A stretch of 64,000 nt of DNA, taken from NCBI GenBank assembly GCA_034509425.1, contig JAVTVJ010000566.1:868001-932000 (forward strand), in the 5' to 3' direction. Origin of the DNA: Eopsaltria australis. Taxonomy: Eukaryota; Chordata; Aves; Passeriformes; Petroicidae. The notes below the pieces were generated by a model, which was given only the letters and a program-made list of their open reading frames with translations, was not told where the DNA came from and searched no databases. A program made the position numbers and the translations under genes. Shown one piece after another: positions 44,401-57,062 of the stretch; the first letter of the stretch is position 1, and each line of letters begins with the position of its first letter.

Positions 44401-46395
44401 TCACTGCTGCGTGGATGCCACTGATTTGACTTCTCTGCTTGTAGGTAGGGCTTTTCTGAAGAGTTTCCACCCCACAATCACAGCCCAAGTTTTCTAGAGT
44501 GGTAAAAAGAATATAAAATGAATATAAAATGAATATAAAAAGAAAATAATATGAATATAAAAAGAAAATAATATGAATATAAAAAGAAAATAATATGAAT
44601 ATAAAAAGAATATGCATGGGCTAAATAAATATTAAACACCAAAATCTGTGGTGCACATTTTATTTGAGGAGCTGGTAGCTTGGAAGACCTTTGTAGAGGA
44701 AGCAAAGCCCTTAAATTCTATTTCTTGATGTTATTTCTGCTCTGGAAAGTTTGTTTTACTTTATAAAATATTTCTGGTGAAGCAGAGGGACAGAGGTGTG
44801 TGGGTTTACACATTGCTCTCGTCCTCAGCAGTGTCACTTGGCATCAGCTGTGTCACCTCTGGATGTGCCCTCAGCCACAGATCAAGCTCTGAAATTCCTC
44901 CTCACATCAGTGTGGGAGGGAAATGAAGTCAATTCTAAAAGTAGGAGTATTTCTCGTTTCTAGTGCAGTTATAGCTAAGTATATCCTGCAACAAGGCTTG
45001 GAAATAGGGGAGAGAAACCTCTGGTGCAGGAAACACAACTGGATCCTCTCCCCCTTCATTGTGCAACAGTTTGAGCTGGCTCAGACTGCTTGTTTATTTA
45101 TTTTGATGAATTAAAATATTAAATGTAAGGAAGGTTTCCTGAATCCAGGCTCATCCTTCTGTCAAGCTCCACCATTCTGCTCTAATTTCACCCAATCAAA
45201 ATTATGGTAAAGATCAAAGAGCAGTGGAAAAAATTTACTTTTCTCCAAACCAAAAATCTGACTCACACTTTTTTTTTTTTTTTTTTTTTTTTGGTGCTGT
45301 TTTCACCAAGCTTAAAATTAAGATCTTGGTTTGGGGAGGGATCCGAATATGAAGAAAAAAAGCTTTTCTATTCCATATACAATTAAAATATATTATTTTG
45401 AGCTAAAATGAAAGAGACTTTCCCTGCTAAATGATGCAATTAACTTCTAAAAACACCTGGGCTGCCTCTGAGCTTGGTCTTTCTAGAGGATAGAGGGTGG
45501 TTTTTGGTTTTTTTTTGTTTATGGGGACACAAATCTAGAAGCAGGAGGACTTTTCTCCATCCTGACAAAATTTTGGGTCTGAAAATGTTGTCAGAGCTCT
45601 TGACTGGTTGCCAGATTTGAATAAATGAATACAAATGCTCTTCCTATCAGTTTTCCATCCAGCTTTCAGCAGGAGTTGAGCAGTTCCTGGAGTTTCAATT
45701 GCTCTGGTTCAGGCATCACCAACAGGAATTTTTCTTTGAGAGGGCAAATCGCAGCGGACACCAAACGAGGTCAATTCCCTTTGTTAGAAAATAACTCAAA
45801 AGGATCATTTCCCTGAGAAATTATTGGTCAGGGGAGAGGGGAGATGAAGGCCCTGGGTAAACTCTTTGAAAAGCTGAGAGGAAGAGTGGCACAGAGAAAT
45901 TTTCTTTGTGATTTTTGCAGCTCAGTCGCTCATCCCCAGATCAGAATTAGCTCAATGTGCTAATTAACCCTCATCCCAAAAGGTTTTTAACCAGGGCAGG
46001 TGAAGGCCATCACTTTGAGTTCTACATGGGGTACGTCAGAATTCACCAAATTGATTGTTCAGGAGTTAATACACAGCAGGATGAGATGTTTGTTGTGTTA
46101 AATGATGCTCCAAACATCTCGTATTGGGAAAAGCAAATACAAGTAGGCCCTTTTAGGTTAATTATTTGCATGGTGTCAGTGAGAGGAGATCCAGAACCAC
46201 TGGAATTCCACAGCTGAATCCTAAATTAATGGATTTCCAAGGAGCTGAACTGGGAATTCTGTGCTGCTGTGCTGTGGGGTGGAGGAGCTGCACAGAGCAG
46301 GAGGGAGCAGGGAGGTGGCGACTGAAAGGAAAAGAGCTCTGGGTTTTGGAAGTGAAAGAGTTCCCTTAAAAGGGTTTTTTGTTTGTTTTCCCCAA
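41461..46395. other. No gene seen; AT-rich repeats
   Basis: Holds a 22-bp tandem repeat (44,508-44,611, unit GAATATAAAAAGAAAATAATAT) and a 24-base T run (45,269-45,292). The 171-codon minus frame at 43,462-43,977 is not recognisable. Confidence 0.5.
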
Positions 46396-46396
46396 G

Positions 46397-46483
46397 CCCA
46401 CGATGCCCTGAGACACCAATCTGAGCTCTCTGATCAAACCAAGCCTGAGTTCCTGAAGGGAAAATGGGACAACTTTTCTGCAG
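46397..46483 (+). CDS. Weak exon candidate (87 nt)
   Basis: Acceptor TTTTCCCCAAG and strong donor CTGCAG|GTAAAT. Phase 1-1, open, reading HDALRHQSELSDQTKPEF then LKGKWDNFSA. No neighbouring exon found. Confidence 0.15.
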
Positions 46484-48310
46484 GTAAATTTTCTCTTAAA
46501 CACAAAGAACAGAGCCTGGGCTTCCCAGAGCCACATTCACATCCAGCACCACCTCTTTGACATTCCTTTGCTGCTTTTCGTGTTATTTTGGAAGATAATT
46601 TGGCATTTTGTTGCTAATTACCACCACAGTGAGCAGGGAATTGTTAATTTGCAGTGGTTTTGAAAGGTTGTGGTCACTCAGCTGCTCTGGGATGGTCACT
46701 CCGATTTTCCTGCGAATTTCCCTGTCCCACGCTCTTCCAGGGTTTTGGAATTTCAGCCACCAAAAAAAGAGGCTCCTTTTGCTTTGATTATTCTGTGAAG
46801 GTTCTACTCCTTCTTTTCAAGGAAACTCAGCAAAGTTCCTCTCTCCATTCTTCTCTTTCATGCTCTGCCTTCTTAATTAAAGCCTTTAACGAGGCCCTGC
46901 TTGGTTCACTCTGCCACAGCTGAAATTAGCAGTGCACTTGGATTTGTGGCTAATAATGAAATTAAAACCTTGCAGGTCTCTGGTTTTGAGTTTTCTTAGC
47001 AGAGCCAAGCTGCACGACTGAGGTATTGTTTCTCCTCAGATAACAACCCAGCAAATGAAATGAAACTTCAACATTATTGGAGTTTTTCAGTAAAATGTCT
47101 CAATTTTACATCCTAAAAATAACCCTAAGGAATTACCAAGCTATCATCTCTGGCCACCTTTATGGGCTGTTTCTTTTTTGATTTGGATTTAAGGAAGTAA
47201 AAGGTTTTTCTAGGCATTACCCAGCTGCTGCTTGCAGGTTTTAAAGGTTTTAAAGTGAAAAAAATGCTTCTTTCCTGTGCTGTCTCTGCCCTCCCTCGAG
47301 CATGGGTACATCCATAAAATGTGCATTATAGTGGCAATTCTCCAAGGGAATAAAATAAAAATAATTTTAAAAATAATTTTAAACAAAAATAAAAGGAAAT
47401 AAAAATGAAAATAAAAATGAATAATAAAAATAAAAGCACAGTCTCAGGAGTTTGGGACTTTTTGCCCAGGTTGTGCTTCCAAAGTGATTTCTGCAATACT
47501 TTAATTTTATTTTTTTAATTACCTAAATTGTTCTGAACCAAAACCAACTCTTCTTCAACAAACAGCATTATGGTTAAAAAGAAAACAACCTCAAAATCTC
47601 AGAGCTCTCACTCTCTCACCAGCATTTCCATAATCTTTGTGTAGGTTCATTTATACAGGAATTATGTGTGAGAAATAAATTGCTGGAGCTGTGCAATGAA
47701 GTTTTCTATGTAAATACACTGGTAAAAATTATAATTATTAATAAAATGTAATGTAATATAATGTAATATAATATAACATAACATGATATGATATATGTAA
47801 TATAATACAATATAATACAATATAATACAATATAATACAATAATATGTAAAATATAATAATATATAATAATTATTATTATTATTACTATTAATACATTGT
47901 ATTGTAATTTTTTTTTAAATCTTAGTGCACTCTCTGAGGCAGGGACCACTGAAAAAGGTGTCCTTCAGTTCAAAAAAACACCTCATGGAGTGTTTGATTT
48001 GATTCTGTGCCTTTTATGAGATCTTTTTTGGTGCATGATTTGGGTTGCCAGTGTTCATTCCCCATCCAGTTTACTGGGAAATGTGATACCAAAATATCCT
48101 GCACAGGTTTTGGATGGCACAAATCTCTGTTTATTGCATGATCCCATATCCACGTCTGAACTGGTGGAAATCCAAGATATTCCCCCAAAGTGAACGGAAA
48201 AAGCATCAGAGCTGCTCTGCCATGGAGAGACCAGAGCCTGGTCCAGGGGAGCCATTTCAAAGAGGTGATTTTAGAGGGGAAAAAACCAGATAAAGCTTGG
48301 AAGTGTGAAT
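46484..48310. other. No gene seen; AT microsatellite
   Basis: Contains an ATAATA/TAATACAA-type tract at 47,735-47,890. Confidence 0.6.
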
Positions 48311-48313
48311 AAA

Positions 48314-48762
48314 ATGTCCTTCACTCAGGTCTGAGATGCATTTGAGCCCTGAAATTCCCTGTGGCCCGTTCCAGCAGCACCTTTTTGCTGCCCACACTCC
48401 CCAGATCCTAAAATCCCTTGCCTATAAATCTGGGATTTAAATGTGAGCTGGTGAGAGGTGAAACCAGCCTGGAAATTGGTTCTGAGCTGGGTTTTCTGTT
48501 TGTGACTGGGCCAAAAAAAAGGATTGAGTCACTTGAGAGAAGCAATGAGAAGTCCTTCAGTCAAGTCTGGGATGCATTCGAGCCCTGAAATTCCCTGAGA
48601 TTCAATCCACCAGCACCTTTTTGCTGCCCACACTCCCCCAATCCTAAAATCCCTTGCTCATAAATCTGGAATGGCTGCTGAGAGGTGAAGCCAGCCTGGA
48701 ATTTGGTTCTGAGATGTTTTTTGTTCTGTGACTGGGCCAAGAAAAAAAGGATTGAGTCACTG
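48314..48762. repeat. Tandem duplication, two units of about 238 bp
   Basis: Units begin at 48,314 and 48,551 and share GCACCTTTTTGCTGCCCACA, CTAAAATCCCTTGC and GGATTGAGTCACT. Moderate divergence with small indels. Confidence 0.8.
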
Positions 48763-49103
48763 TGAGCATATTGGTTGATCCAAACCCTCCAGAGCCTTCC
48801 TAAGCTCAGTGTCTGGCTTTGCGAGGAGCAGGGTTGGTTTTCTCCTGCCAAAAAAAAGCACATTTAGCCAGAGTTCTGCCTGGTGAGAGGCTGCTGCAGA
48901 TAAAGAAGCAGAATCTCCTGGGCTGGCTGGCTCTGAAATGGATGAGGAGCAGCACAAAGGAGCCTTCTCTTGGTTGTCTCTGTGCCATAATCCCTCCAGA
49001 ATTATTTTTTCTCCTCTTGGACACTTTCCTGTTCTGCTCCACTCCAGGGAAAGGTGAAATCAGGATATTTTCATATTCTGCACTTTGTTATGTGTCTCCT
49101 CCT
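48763..49103. other. No gene seen
   Basis: Only short unsupported frames. Confidence 0.5.
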
Positions 49104-50186
49104 AAAAATAAATAAATGGATCAACACGTGTTCCTTTAGCTCATGGCCCCAGAGAAAGAGTTTGGGATGGGAAAATTATTTCTACATTGCCACCAGCTTG
49201 ACTTTTCTTATACTTCAGCTGAAACTTCCACAAAAAAGGATGGCTTGGTCTCTGTAAAAGATGGAAGAATTTTAATATTAACATAAGCTAATTTATATTT
49301 CTAATAGGTAACTCCGTGGCTTCCCAAAGTTTTTATGGCCCCTGACAAAAAATAGTTTCGCAAAATGCTCTTCACTCCCACATGATTTAGAGATGAAATG
49401 CGTATTTCCTCTCAAAGCAGTATTTACAGGATCATTTGGGACTACTTGATGAAATCAACAGAAAGTGTGCAAAATAAATAAATGAATCAGCACGTGTTCC
49501 TTTGGCTCATGGCTCCAAAGAGTTTGGGCTGGGCAAATCATTTCTACATTGCCACCAGCTTGACTTCTCTTGTACTTCACCACCAACTTGCACAAATTAG
49601 GATAGGTTGGTCTCTGTAAAAGATGGAAGAGATTTAATATTCACATAAGCTAATTCATATTTTTAATATGTAACTCCATGGCTTCCCAAAGTCTTATGGC
49701 CCCTGATAAAAAATAATTTTACAAAATGCTTTTCATGAAATGTATATTTCCTCTCAAAGCAGTATTTACAGGATCATTTGGGACAACTTGATGAAATCAA
49801 CAGAAAGTGTGCAAAAATAAATAAATGAATCAGCGTGTGTTCCTTTGGCTTATGGCTCCAAAGAAAGAGTTTGGGCTGGGCAAATCATTTCTACATTGCC
49901 ACCAGCTTGACTTTTCTTGTACTTTCACCAGCAACTTGCACAAATAAGGATGGCTTGGTCTCTGTAAATGATTTAAAAGATTTAATAGTCATATAAATTA
50001 ATCATATCTTAATTGGTAGCTCCATGGCTTCCCAAAGTTTTTATGGCCCCTGATAAAAAAATAATTTAAAAATTGCTCTTCTCGCCTATATGATTTAGAC
50101 ATGAAATGTATCTTTCTTTCAAGATGGTGTTTACAGGGTCAAAAGTTGCATACAGGAAAACTCAATTAAATCAACAGAAAGTGTGC
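49104..50186. repeat. Three tandem units of about 342-374 bp
   Basis: Units 49,104-49,470, 49,471-49,812 and 49,813-50,186 each start with an AAATAAATAAATG run followed by CGTGTTCCTTT-like sequence. Each contains CATTTCTACATTGCCACCAG and TCCATGGCTTCCCAAAG, and ends AATCAACAGAAAGTGTGC. The third is the most diverged. Confidence 0.85.
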
Positions 50187-51035
50187 TGGAGGAAAAGGAA
50201 ATTCAGCTACACCTGCAATGTAATGGGAAAACCTTAGGCTTTTATCTGTGGAAGCTTTCTGAGAGCAGTGTATACGAAATCTTTTCCCACCTAGATTTAA
50301 ATGAGTGCAAAAAGAAAACTCTGCCTTATCAACTGGGGAAACATTCCAGCTTCATTTTGCTTTTTAAGGTCCTTGTGTCATTTTTTACCTGAGAATGCTT
50401 GAGAATGAAAATACTTCCTTGTGCAATAATTTTCAAAATCCTCTTAGTGCTGAGATTTCAAACCAGATTTTAAAAAAAGAGAAGAAATGCCCCTGGATAT
50501 GTCCCAGAGTGAACATAATGAGATGTGACACTGCTAAATGATTTCATGGTGTTGGAGGGAAGTGTTGAGGTGGGCTGAGGTCAAAAAGGAAAATTTATTC
50601 CTGTTCTTTCACATCTTGAATTTCCAGACTTCACCTCAGACACCTTGCTGGGTGTTACACACTCACCTGGCCTGGGATTGAGTGGTTGCACAGGAAATTA
50701 CCTGAGTGTGGAGGGGATTTATTCCCCCTCAAATTCCCTCAGGCACCTGAGAAGAGCTGAGGCAGGAGATTCTGCACATCCCTGTTTAACCCCCTCCTGC
50801 CCCAGGTGTATCCCTGACTTTATTGCACCACCTGAACACTCAGATTCTCTCCCACCCAAACAAGCCCTGTGCACTTTCATGTCCTGCTTGCTCTGAGTTA
50901 TGTCTGTGTGTTTGATAAATAATCTCCTGTTGTAAATCCCAGTTCCAGCTGTTTGCTGCTCAGTTTCTCCCTAAAATATCAGTGGTGGGGCCCTTGTGTT
51001 CCAGAGAAGGGAACCAACACTGTCCCTGCTGTACC
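50187..51035. other. No gene seen
   Basis: AT-rich sequence without supported exons. Confidence 0.5.
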
Positions 51036-51039
51036 TTGG

Positions 51040-51440
51040 GGGGATTTGGTGACTAAATGTGATTTCAGTCCATTAATTTATGGAAAATAATTAAGATTGC
51101 AGTGCAATTCCTTCTTCCTCCCTCTCCTGAAGCTCTTTTCTCTCACACTCAGGCTGTGATAACCTCTGCCCACTCCATGTGCACAGCACTTTGTTCTGGG
51201 AGGATTCACCCATTCAGCTTCAGGAGAACAAATCCATTTTCCTCATTATTTCTAAACTAATCAGACCCAGCTGAGACCCCCAATCTGGACTGGTTTCCCC
51301 CTTTCACCTGGTGGTTTTTTCTTCTTTCTTTCCTTTTTATTTTTTTCTTCTTTCTTTCTTTTTTTCCCCTCCTTCCTCTGACTGTGGCAGCTCCATTTAA
51401 ATCCCCTTCTTGCCTTGATTGCTTGCTTAATCTCAAGTTT
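51040..51440. repeat. Direct repeat, copy 1 (partner 52,745-53,322)
   Basis: Shares TGTGATTTCAGTCCATTAAT, AGGCTGTGATAACCTCTGCC and GGATTCACCCATTCAGCTTC with the partner. Here the pyrimidine stretch after CACCTGGTGG is a short TTCTTT run. Confidence 0.8.
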
Positions 51441-51979
51441 TTACAAGGTAACTCAGCACAACAGACACCAAAAACCATTTGTGGTAACACCAAACAAACA
51501 GGGGAGAGAGAAACATCATCCTGTGCTCAGATTAACACAAAACCGCCCTCACACAGCACCAGGGGAAAGATCCTTCACTCCCTTCCTCTGAAATTCCAGC
51601 TGGAAATATCCAGTGCAAAAAGTCCCTGGGTTTTGCTGTCGTTCCCAGGGGTTTAAATTGATGAAACTGATGTGCTCAGAGGTTTGGGTGAGGTATTGAA
51701 TTCCTGCTTTCTCTTGGCCAGACATGGAAATGAATGAGGAGGAAAATGATCCATCACCCTCTGCCACCAGCAGCCACTCTCAGGTCTCAGGATGCCTTTG
51801 GAGGTGCTGCAATTTGTAATTTATTTGTGGTTTTTGTGTAAAGACCCAACACCAGCTGAACTCCCCTCACTGGGGCCCTTCTGGGCCCTTTGTGGGCAAT
51901 GGGACAGGTCCAGAACGAGGAAAAAGTGACACCAGAGTTCAGAGACAGCTACAGGAATGCCAGGAATCAGTAGTCCAAG

Positions 51980-52155
51980 TCATTTAACCCCCTTTTTTCT
52001 ATAGAAAATGCCAGGAAATAGAAACCCAAGTCATTTGACCCTCAATTTTCTATAGAAAATGCCAGGAAATAGAAACTCAAATCATTTAACCCCCAATTTT
52101 CTGAAGAAAATGCCAGGAAATAGAAACCCAAATAACTGAGCCCCCAATTCTCTGC
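51980..52155. repeat. Four-unit tandem repeat, 51 bp
   Basis: Units share TAGAAAATGCCAGGAAATAG followed by AAACCCAA. The last unit is the most diverged. Confidence 0.75.
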
Positions 52156-52744
52156 AGCTCTACAAAACCTTACTGAGAGAAGATGATGTTTCCTGGTGGT
52201 GGCTGAGGTTGTTCTTTTAATTTCATTGTAGCTACAGATAAGGAAAATCAACTTTCTCAGTTTGCCTGTTCCTCTCTTTGAGCTCCACAGTGATTGCACA
52301 AGGTTGGGGCCTTCTGTGGATGCTCATTTGGGGGTAAAATATCCTATTTGAAGCTTTATAATCTGATTTAAATATATTTTTTCTGTCTGTTCTTCCCTGC
52401 AGAGCAGGTTTTAGTTGTTTTCTGGAGCAGGGGAGGACATTTCACTGCTTATTTCCTGTCAATTCTTCCAAATACTTCTGCATCTTTCTGTGTTCCTGTC
52501 CTGCCAAGATGAAATGAAGGGAATTACAGAGCTGGCAGTAGATTGAGAAGGAAATAAATGTCTTTGAGCACAGAAATAATCCACCTAGACCAAGTTAAAT
52601 ATCTGGCTCAGAGTTCAATAAGGCTTGACCATGGAAATGCCATTTTTGATACTTTCAAAGCAATTCTGTGGATGTGAAACCTTGAAAATTGCTCCTTGTG
52701 GGAGTTTATTGGACAACAAAGTAGACACAAGGGAGGGGAGTTGA

Positions 52745-53322
52745 ATTCGAAGGAGATTTGGTTGCTAAATGTGATTTCAGTCCATTAATTTCTGGAAAAT
52801 AATTAAAATTGCAGTGTAATTCCTTCTTCCTCCCTTTCCTGAAGCTCTTTTCTCTCACACTCAGGCTGTGATAACCTCTGCCCACTCCATGTGCACAGCA
52901 CTTTGTCCTGGGAGGATTCACCCATTCAGCTTCAGGAGAACAAATCCATTTTCCTCATTATTTCTAAACTAATCAGACCCAACTGCATTGGTTTCCCCCT
53001 TTCACCTGGTGGTCCTTCCTTCCTTCCTTCCTTCCTTCCTTCCTTCCTTCCTTCCTTCCTTCCTTCCTTCCTTCCTTCCTTCCTTCCTTCCTTCCTTCCT
53101 TCCTTCCTTACTTCCTTACTTCCTTCCTTCCTTCCTTCCTTCCTTCCTTCCTTCCTTCCTTCCTTCCTTCCTTCCTTCCTTCCTTCCTTCCTTCCTTCCT
53201 TCCTTCCTTCCTTTTTTCTTCTTTCCTTCCTTTTTTCTTCTTTCCTCTTTTTTTTTCTCCTTCCTTCCTCTGACTGTTGCAGCATCATTAAATTTGCTCC
53301 TTGCCTTGATCTTGATTTTTCC
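52745..53322. repeat. Direct repeat, copy 2, carrying an expanded TTCC array
   Basis: Copy of 51,040-51,440 about 1.7 kb downstream, with a TTCC expansion of about 200 bp inside its pyrimidine stretch. Confidence 0.8.
53014..53212. repeat. (TTCC)n microsatellite, about 200 bp
   Basis: Close to 50 units with two TTAC interruptions near 53,107-53,118. Long open Leu-Pro-Ser-Phe and Lys-Glu-Gly-Arg frames result from the repeat and are not genes. Confidence 0.95.
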
Positions 53323-53324
53323 CC

Positions 53325-56300
53325 CCAGATATTCACCCTTGAGCCTGTTTATGCCGAGCTATGGATATTCTATTTTAACTACGAGTTGAAGCATTATAAA
53401 CCCACCAAATTGCCTTCAACACAAAAAGTATTCCATTAAATCGTCCTCACCCTTGATGGAGTTTAAATTTTATTTATTTTTTAAGTCTCTCAGTGTTCCT
53501 CAGACAAGCCAAGTGTCACATTGAGGCACCACTTGCATATTTATGAAAGGATTTGTATTCTGAGGCATTGTCTGATGTTTTCTGGACAGTTTTCCACACT
53601 AATAAATGTTTAACTCAAGAGGCTACACAGGTAACCTCAAAAACCAAAGCCCACCATAATTTTTTTTCACAAAATACTCCTTGTAAGCCCAAAATAAATA
53701 AATAAATGAGCGCTGAATGATTGCATTTCTTTGTTTTATTGAACGTGTTGCTTGCACAGCAGTGAAATTCACTCTTTACAAGAAAATAATTAGGGCTGTC
53801 CTGATTCCTCAGAGGCACATTTATTTCTTTCTGCTCCTTGCCTGTAGATCAAAGAGATATTGGGCAGATATTTTCAAGTAATAGCAGGGTTGAGTTCTGG
53901 GTTTGATTTATAGCAGCGTTTCTCATGCATTGAAAATGTGCACTCGCTGCTCCTCGGGCTAAATTAAATCTTGATTCTCAATTTATATATTTGTCAATCA
54001 ATAAATATGTTTGATGGGAGCAAATAGACTCCCTCTCAGTTTTTTTCTGTGGTAAATACTTTCTATCATTTTTGGATGTCAAATACAAGTAGAGAGCTCA
54101 GCTGGCAGTGGAGTCTTTGCTCTCCTCTGTGGAATTTTAAGGAATTAAGGGATACTACAAGAATCCAACAGATCCAGGGGTTGTATTCCATGGTTATAAT
54201 TCCTGGGGGATTTTCTGGGAATGTGATGGAGGCAGTGCTGCCAAGGTGGATTTTTGCTCTTATTCATTTCCCAGTGTGGTGTCTCAGTCAAACCCACAAT
54301 CCCAGCCCTAAAAATCAAAGTTCCCCCACATCTCAAGTGTGTCCAGCCTTAATCTGAGCCTCACACAGGAATAGATCCATGATCAGTACAAAAAATGTGT
54401 TATAAAGACTTTTTAAGGATTTCTAGTTATAAATCCAGGCAGGAATGTGTGCACATCCAGGCAAAACTTGAGTGGGGATGACAATGAGACAAATAATGAA
54501 CACCTGAGCAAAGCCTAGACCAGGACTAAATGTCTCTACAGGTTTAAAATTAATCTTTGTGGACGCCAGAGGAGCACAATTAGTTAAATACCTATTTTAA
54601 TTTCTGAGGAGTTGCTGCTGCAGGAACCTGTTTCTGTTTTTCTTTCAGCAGGGCTGTGGTCTCACAGCTTCCACAACTCTCTGCTCAATAAAATCTACCC
54701 AGAAATGTGTGAATTCACTCTCAAACACCAATTCCCTCCTGTGTCACAACCCTGTAAAATTATTTGCAACTCCAGCTAAAACCTGGGCTAAACCTGACTT
54801 CTGCAATTGCATGATGTCTATTTTCTAAAAAAAAAAAAGCTCTCCAAATTAGCTGGGGGCAAGCACAGAGTAAAATCAGGGCTCTTTTGCACCAATTCTC
54901 TCATGAATGGCTCTCCATCCTCAGCTGTAGGCACAACATAACCACAGACCCCAAACTGCAAAGTAATGCTTGAGTTTTGTTATTGTTAACTGATTTGGGG
55001 GCTTGCAGATATAATTTCACAAATAATAGGTCTTAATTATATCCATTTTTTCTCCCTAAAAACAGAGGGGAAGAGGGGCAGAAAGGTGAAGCATTCCCTA
55101 TGGAATATTAGGAAAATACCTTAGGAAGGTTCAGGAGTGCTGCAGTGCTCTGGTCATTGCACCCTAAGGAATTTTCTGACCACAAAGGAAAAAAAAAAAA
55201 CAAACCAAGAAAACCAAATTATTTAAAACATAAAAACCTGCAGATTTTCTGTGCCCTGCCCAAAGGCATCCCCACAGCTGCATCCTCCAGCATGAGCTCT
55301 GCTCCCTCATGTGGGATCAGGGAGTTTTCTGCTTGGCTCCACCTTTGCACAACATGTTTGGAGAGCCCCTTTAGCAGCAGAATGAACATTTTGCAGGATT
55401 GAAGCTAAGCAGAAGCTTGTTCCCACTCTGCCTGGTGGACAGAGTTGTTTTCCCTGTGCTTGGTGGTGATTAATTCCTGACATGGTTTATGGTTGAATAA
55501 AAAATTACAGAAAATCTAAATCACCCTTGTTGCTCTCTACAGAGGCACTTCCTGTTGTTCCCAAAACCTTTCTCACAGGGTTTGTAGGGAATTGTGTTTA
55601 AGGATTTATCTCCCACTGGAGGGTTCTTAGGGCAGAGATCAGTAAAAGCCAGGATCCTTCAGAGGCTTTTGATGGTGCTGAGGAACTGTCCCAAGGCTGG
55701 AAAGTGGCAAATGGCACAAATAAAAGGGGGTAACAACTCACAATTCATAACTTTCCAGTAATATTTGTGCTGTGGGAATCTGAGCAAGATGGGCAGAATT
55801 CCTTATGGAGCCACAAAGGGGCTGTGAGGATTCACAGGGAATTCACAGGATTTCACTCAAAGCTGACGTTTGATCAGTGTGGGTTCATAAAACCTGCAGT
55901 TCAAGATACCTAAAATCAAGAAAACTGAAATCTGAACAGTTTGGCACATCTGCATTAAACACCCACTGGGTTGGAGGGATCTTTGCTGCGACTCTGGAGG
56001 ATATTTGGGATGTTCAGGGGTTTCTGTGCTTAGGTCTGACACGGGCTGCTGTTCACACAACAATTCTCGATAAATTCCAGAGGTCAGACTGAGCCCTGGA
56101 TGGATTTTGCCAAGCCCACACCTATTTCTGCATGTGCACACACCATTAAACTGAGCTCCCTTCAGCAGCAATGATTCAATTTGCAATTATATTGATTCTG
56201 CATGGAAATGAGCACACAACACTCACAGGCCTATTTTTTTCCCGGTGATTGGCAGAAAGTGGGGGCCTCCTTTCAGTGTTAGAGGAGGAAAAATACCAAA

Positions 56301-56415
56301 AGTAAAACCTCTGCAAAGCCTTCCAGGGCACAGCAGCTGCAGAGGGTGACGAGCTCCGTGTGGTGTCATTGCACTTTTATTTTATAACAGTTTTATCCTG
56401 TTTGTTTTCTCTCCC
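53325..56415. other. No gene seen
   Basis: AT-rich. Poly-A runs near 54,828 and 55,190. Confidence 0.5.
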
Positions 56416-56417
56416 AG

Positions 56418-56724
56418 ACATTTGTCCTTGCTGAGGCTCCAGCTGAGTGTTCCCCATGTGGACACAGCACCAGAGGCGTTTTCCCCAGAGGATGAGAAGG
56501 ATCCAGCCCCCGGGAAGGGTGTCCCCCCCGGGAGTGGTGACCCTGTGCGTCCCCTGTCCCCAGGGAGGTCACTGAGCTTTGCTGCGCAGAAATCCCGGTT
56601 AAACGGTGTCACCTCAGTGTCACTGCAGCCGGGGGACAGCTCTGGGTGTGTGGGGGGGAATCAGCAAGGCAGGGGCCGTGTCTCTTGGGGTGGGAGGGAG
56701 GCACTGGTGGCACAGGTTCAGTGA
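56418..56724 (+). CDS. Exon candidate in an isolated GC-rich patch
   Basis: A very good acceptor (TTTTCTCTCCCAG at 56,405-56,417) opens a frame of about 100 codons to a stop at 56,724. It reads LRLQLSVPHVDTAPEAFSPE, then Asp/Lys/Pro-rich sequence and SLSFAAQKSRLNGVTSVSLQ. The patch has CpGs and high GC inside AT-rich DNA, as expected for an exon. The peptide looks like a disordered cytoplasmic or nuclear region; I cannot name the gene. The 3' limit is uncertain: a donor such as CTCTGG|GTGTGT near 56,646 is possible, otherwise it is terminal. Confidence 0.3.
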
Positions 56725-56879
56725 CAAAAGGTGATGCCATCACCTCAGAGCAGAGCCAAGAGCAGCTCCCTTCTCCTTATAAATCCTGGGTTTCTAACCC
56801 CACATCCTTTCCTTTCTTCAGGCCAACCCCTATTCCATGGTTCTTGCAGAACTGTGATACTTCGTGGAATAATAGGGCA

Positions 56880-57062
56880 GATTTAGATTAAATATTAGGG
56901 AGAAATCCTTCCCTGTGAGGGTGGCGAGGCCCTGGATCCCTGAAGTGTCCAAGGCCAGGCTGGATGGGGCTTGGAGCACCCTGGGACAGTGGAAGGTGTC
57001 CCTGGGTGGAACTGGATGGGCTTTAAGGTCCCCTCCTACCTAAATAATTCTGTAATTTTATT
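56880..57062 (+). mobile_element. CR1 LINE 3' end
   Basis: TTAGATTAAATATTAGGGAG, ATCCTTCCCTGTGAGGGTGG, AAGGCCAGGCTGGATGGGGC and a final TAAATAATTCTGTAAT, the CR1 3' terminus type, on the plus strand. Confidence 0.85.

Noticed and set aside
52891..53439. Long open frames of Leu-Pro-Ser-Phe and of Lys-Glu-Gly-Arg
   Set aside because: They are produced by the TTCC microsatellite.
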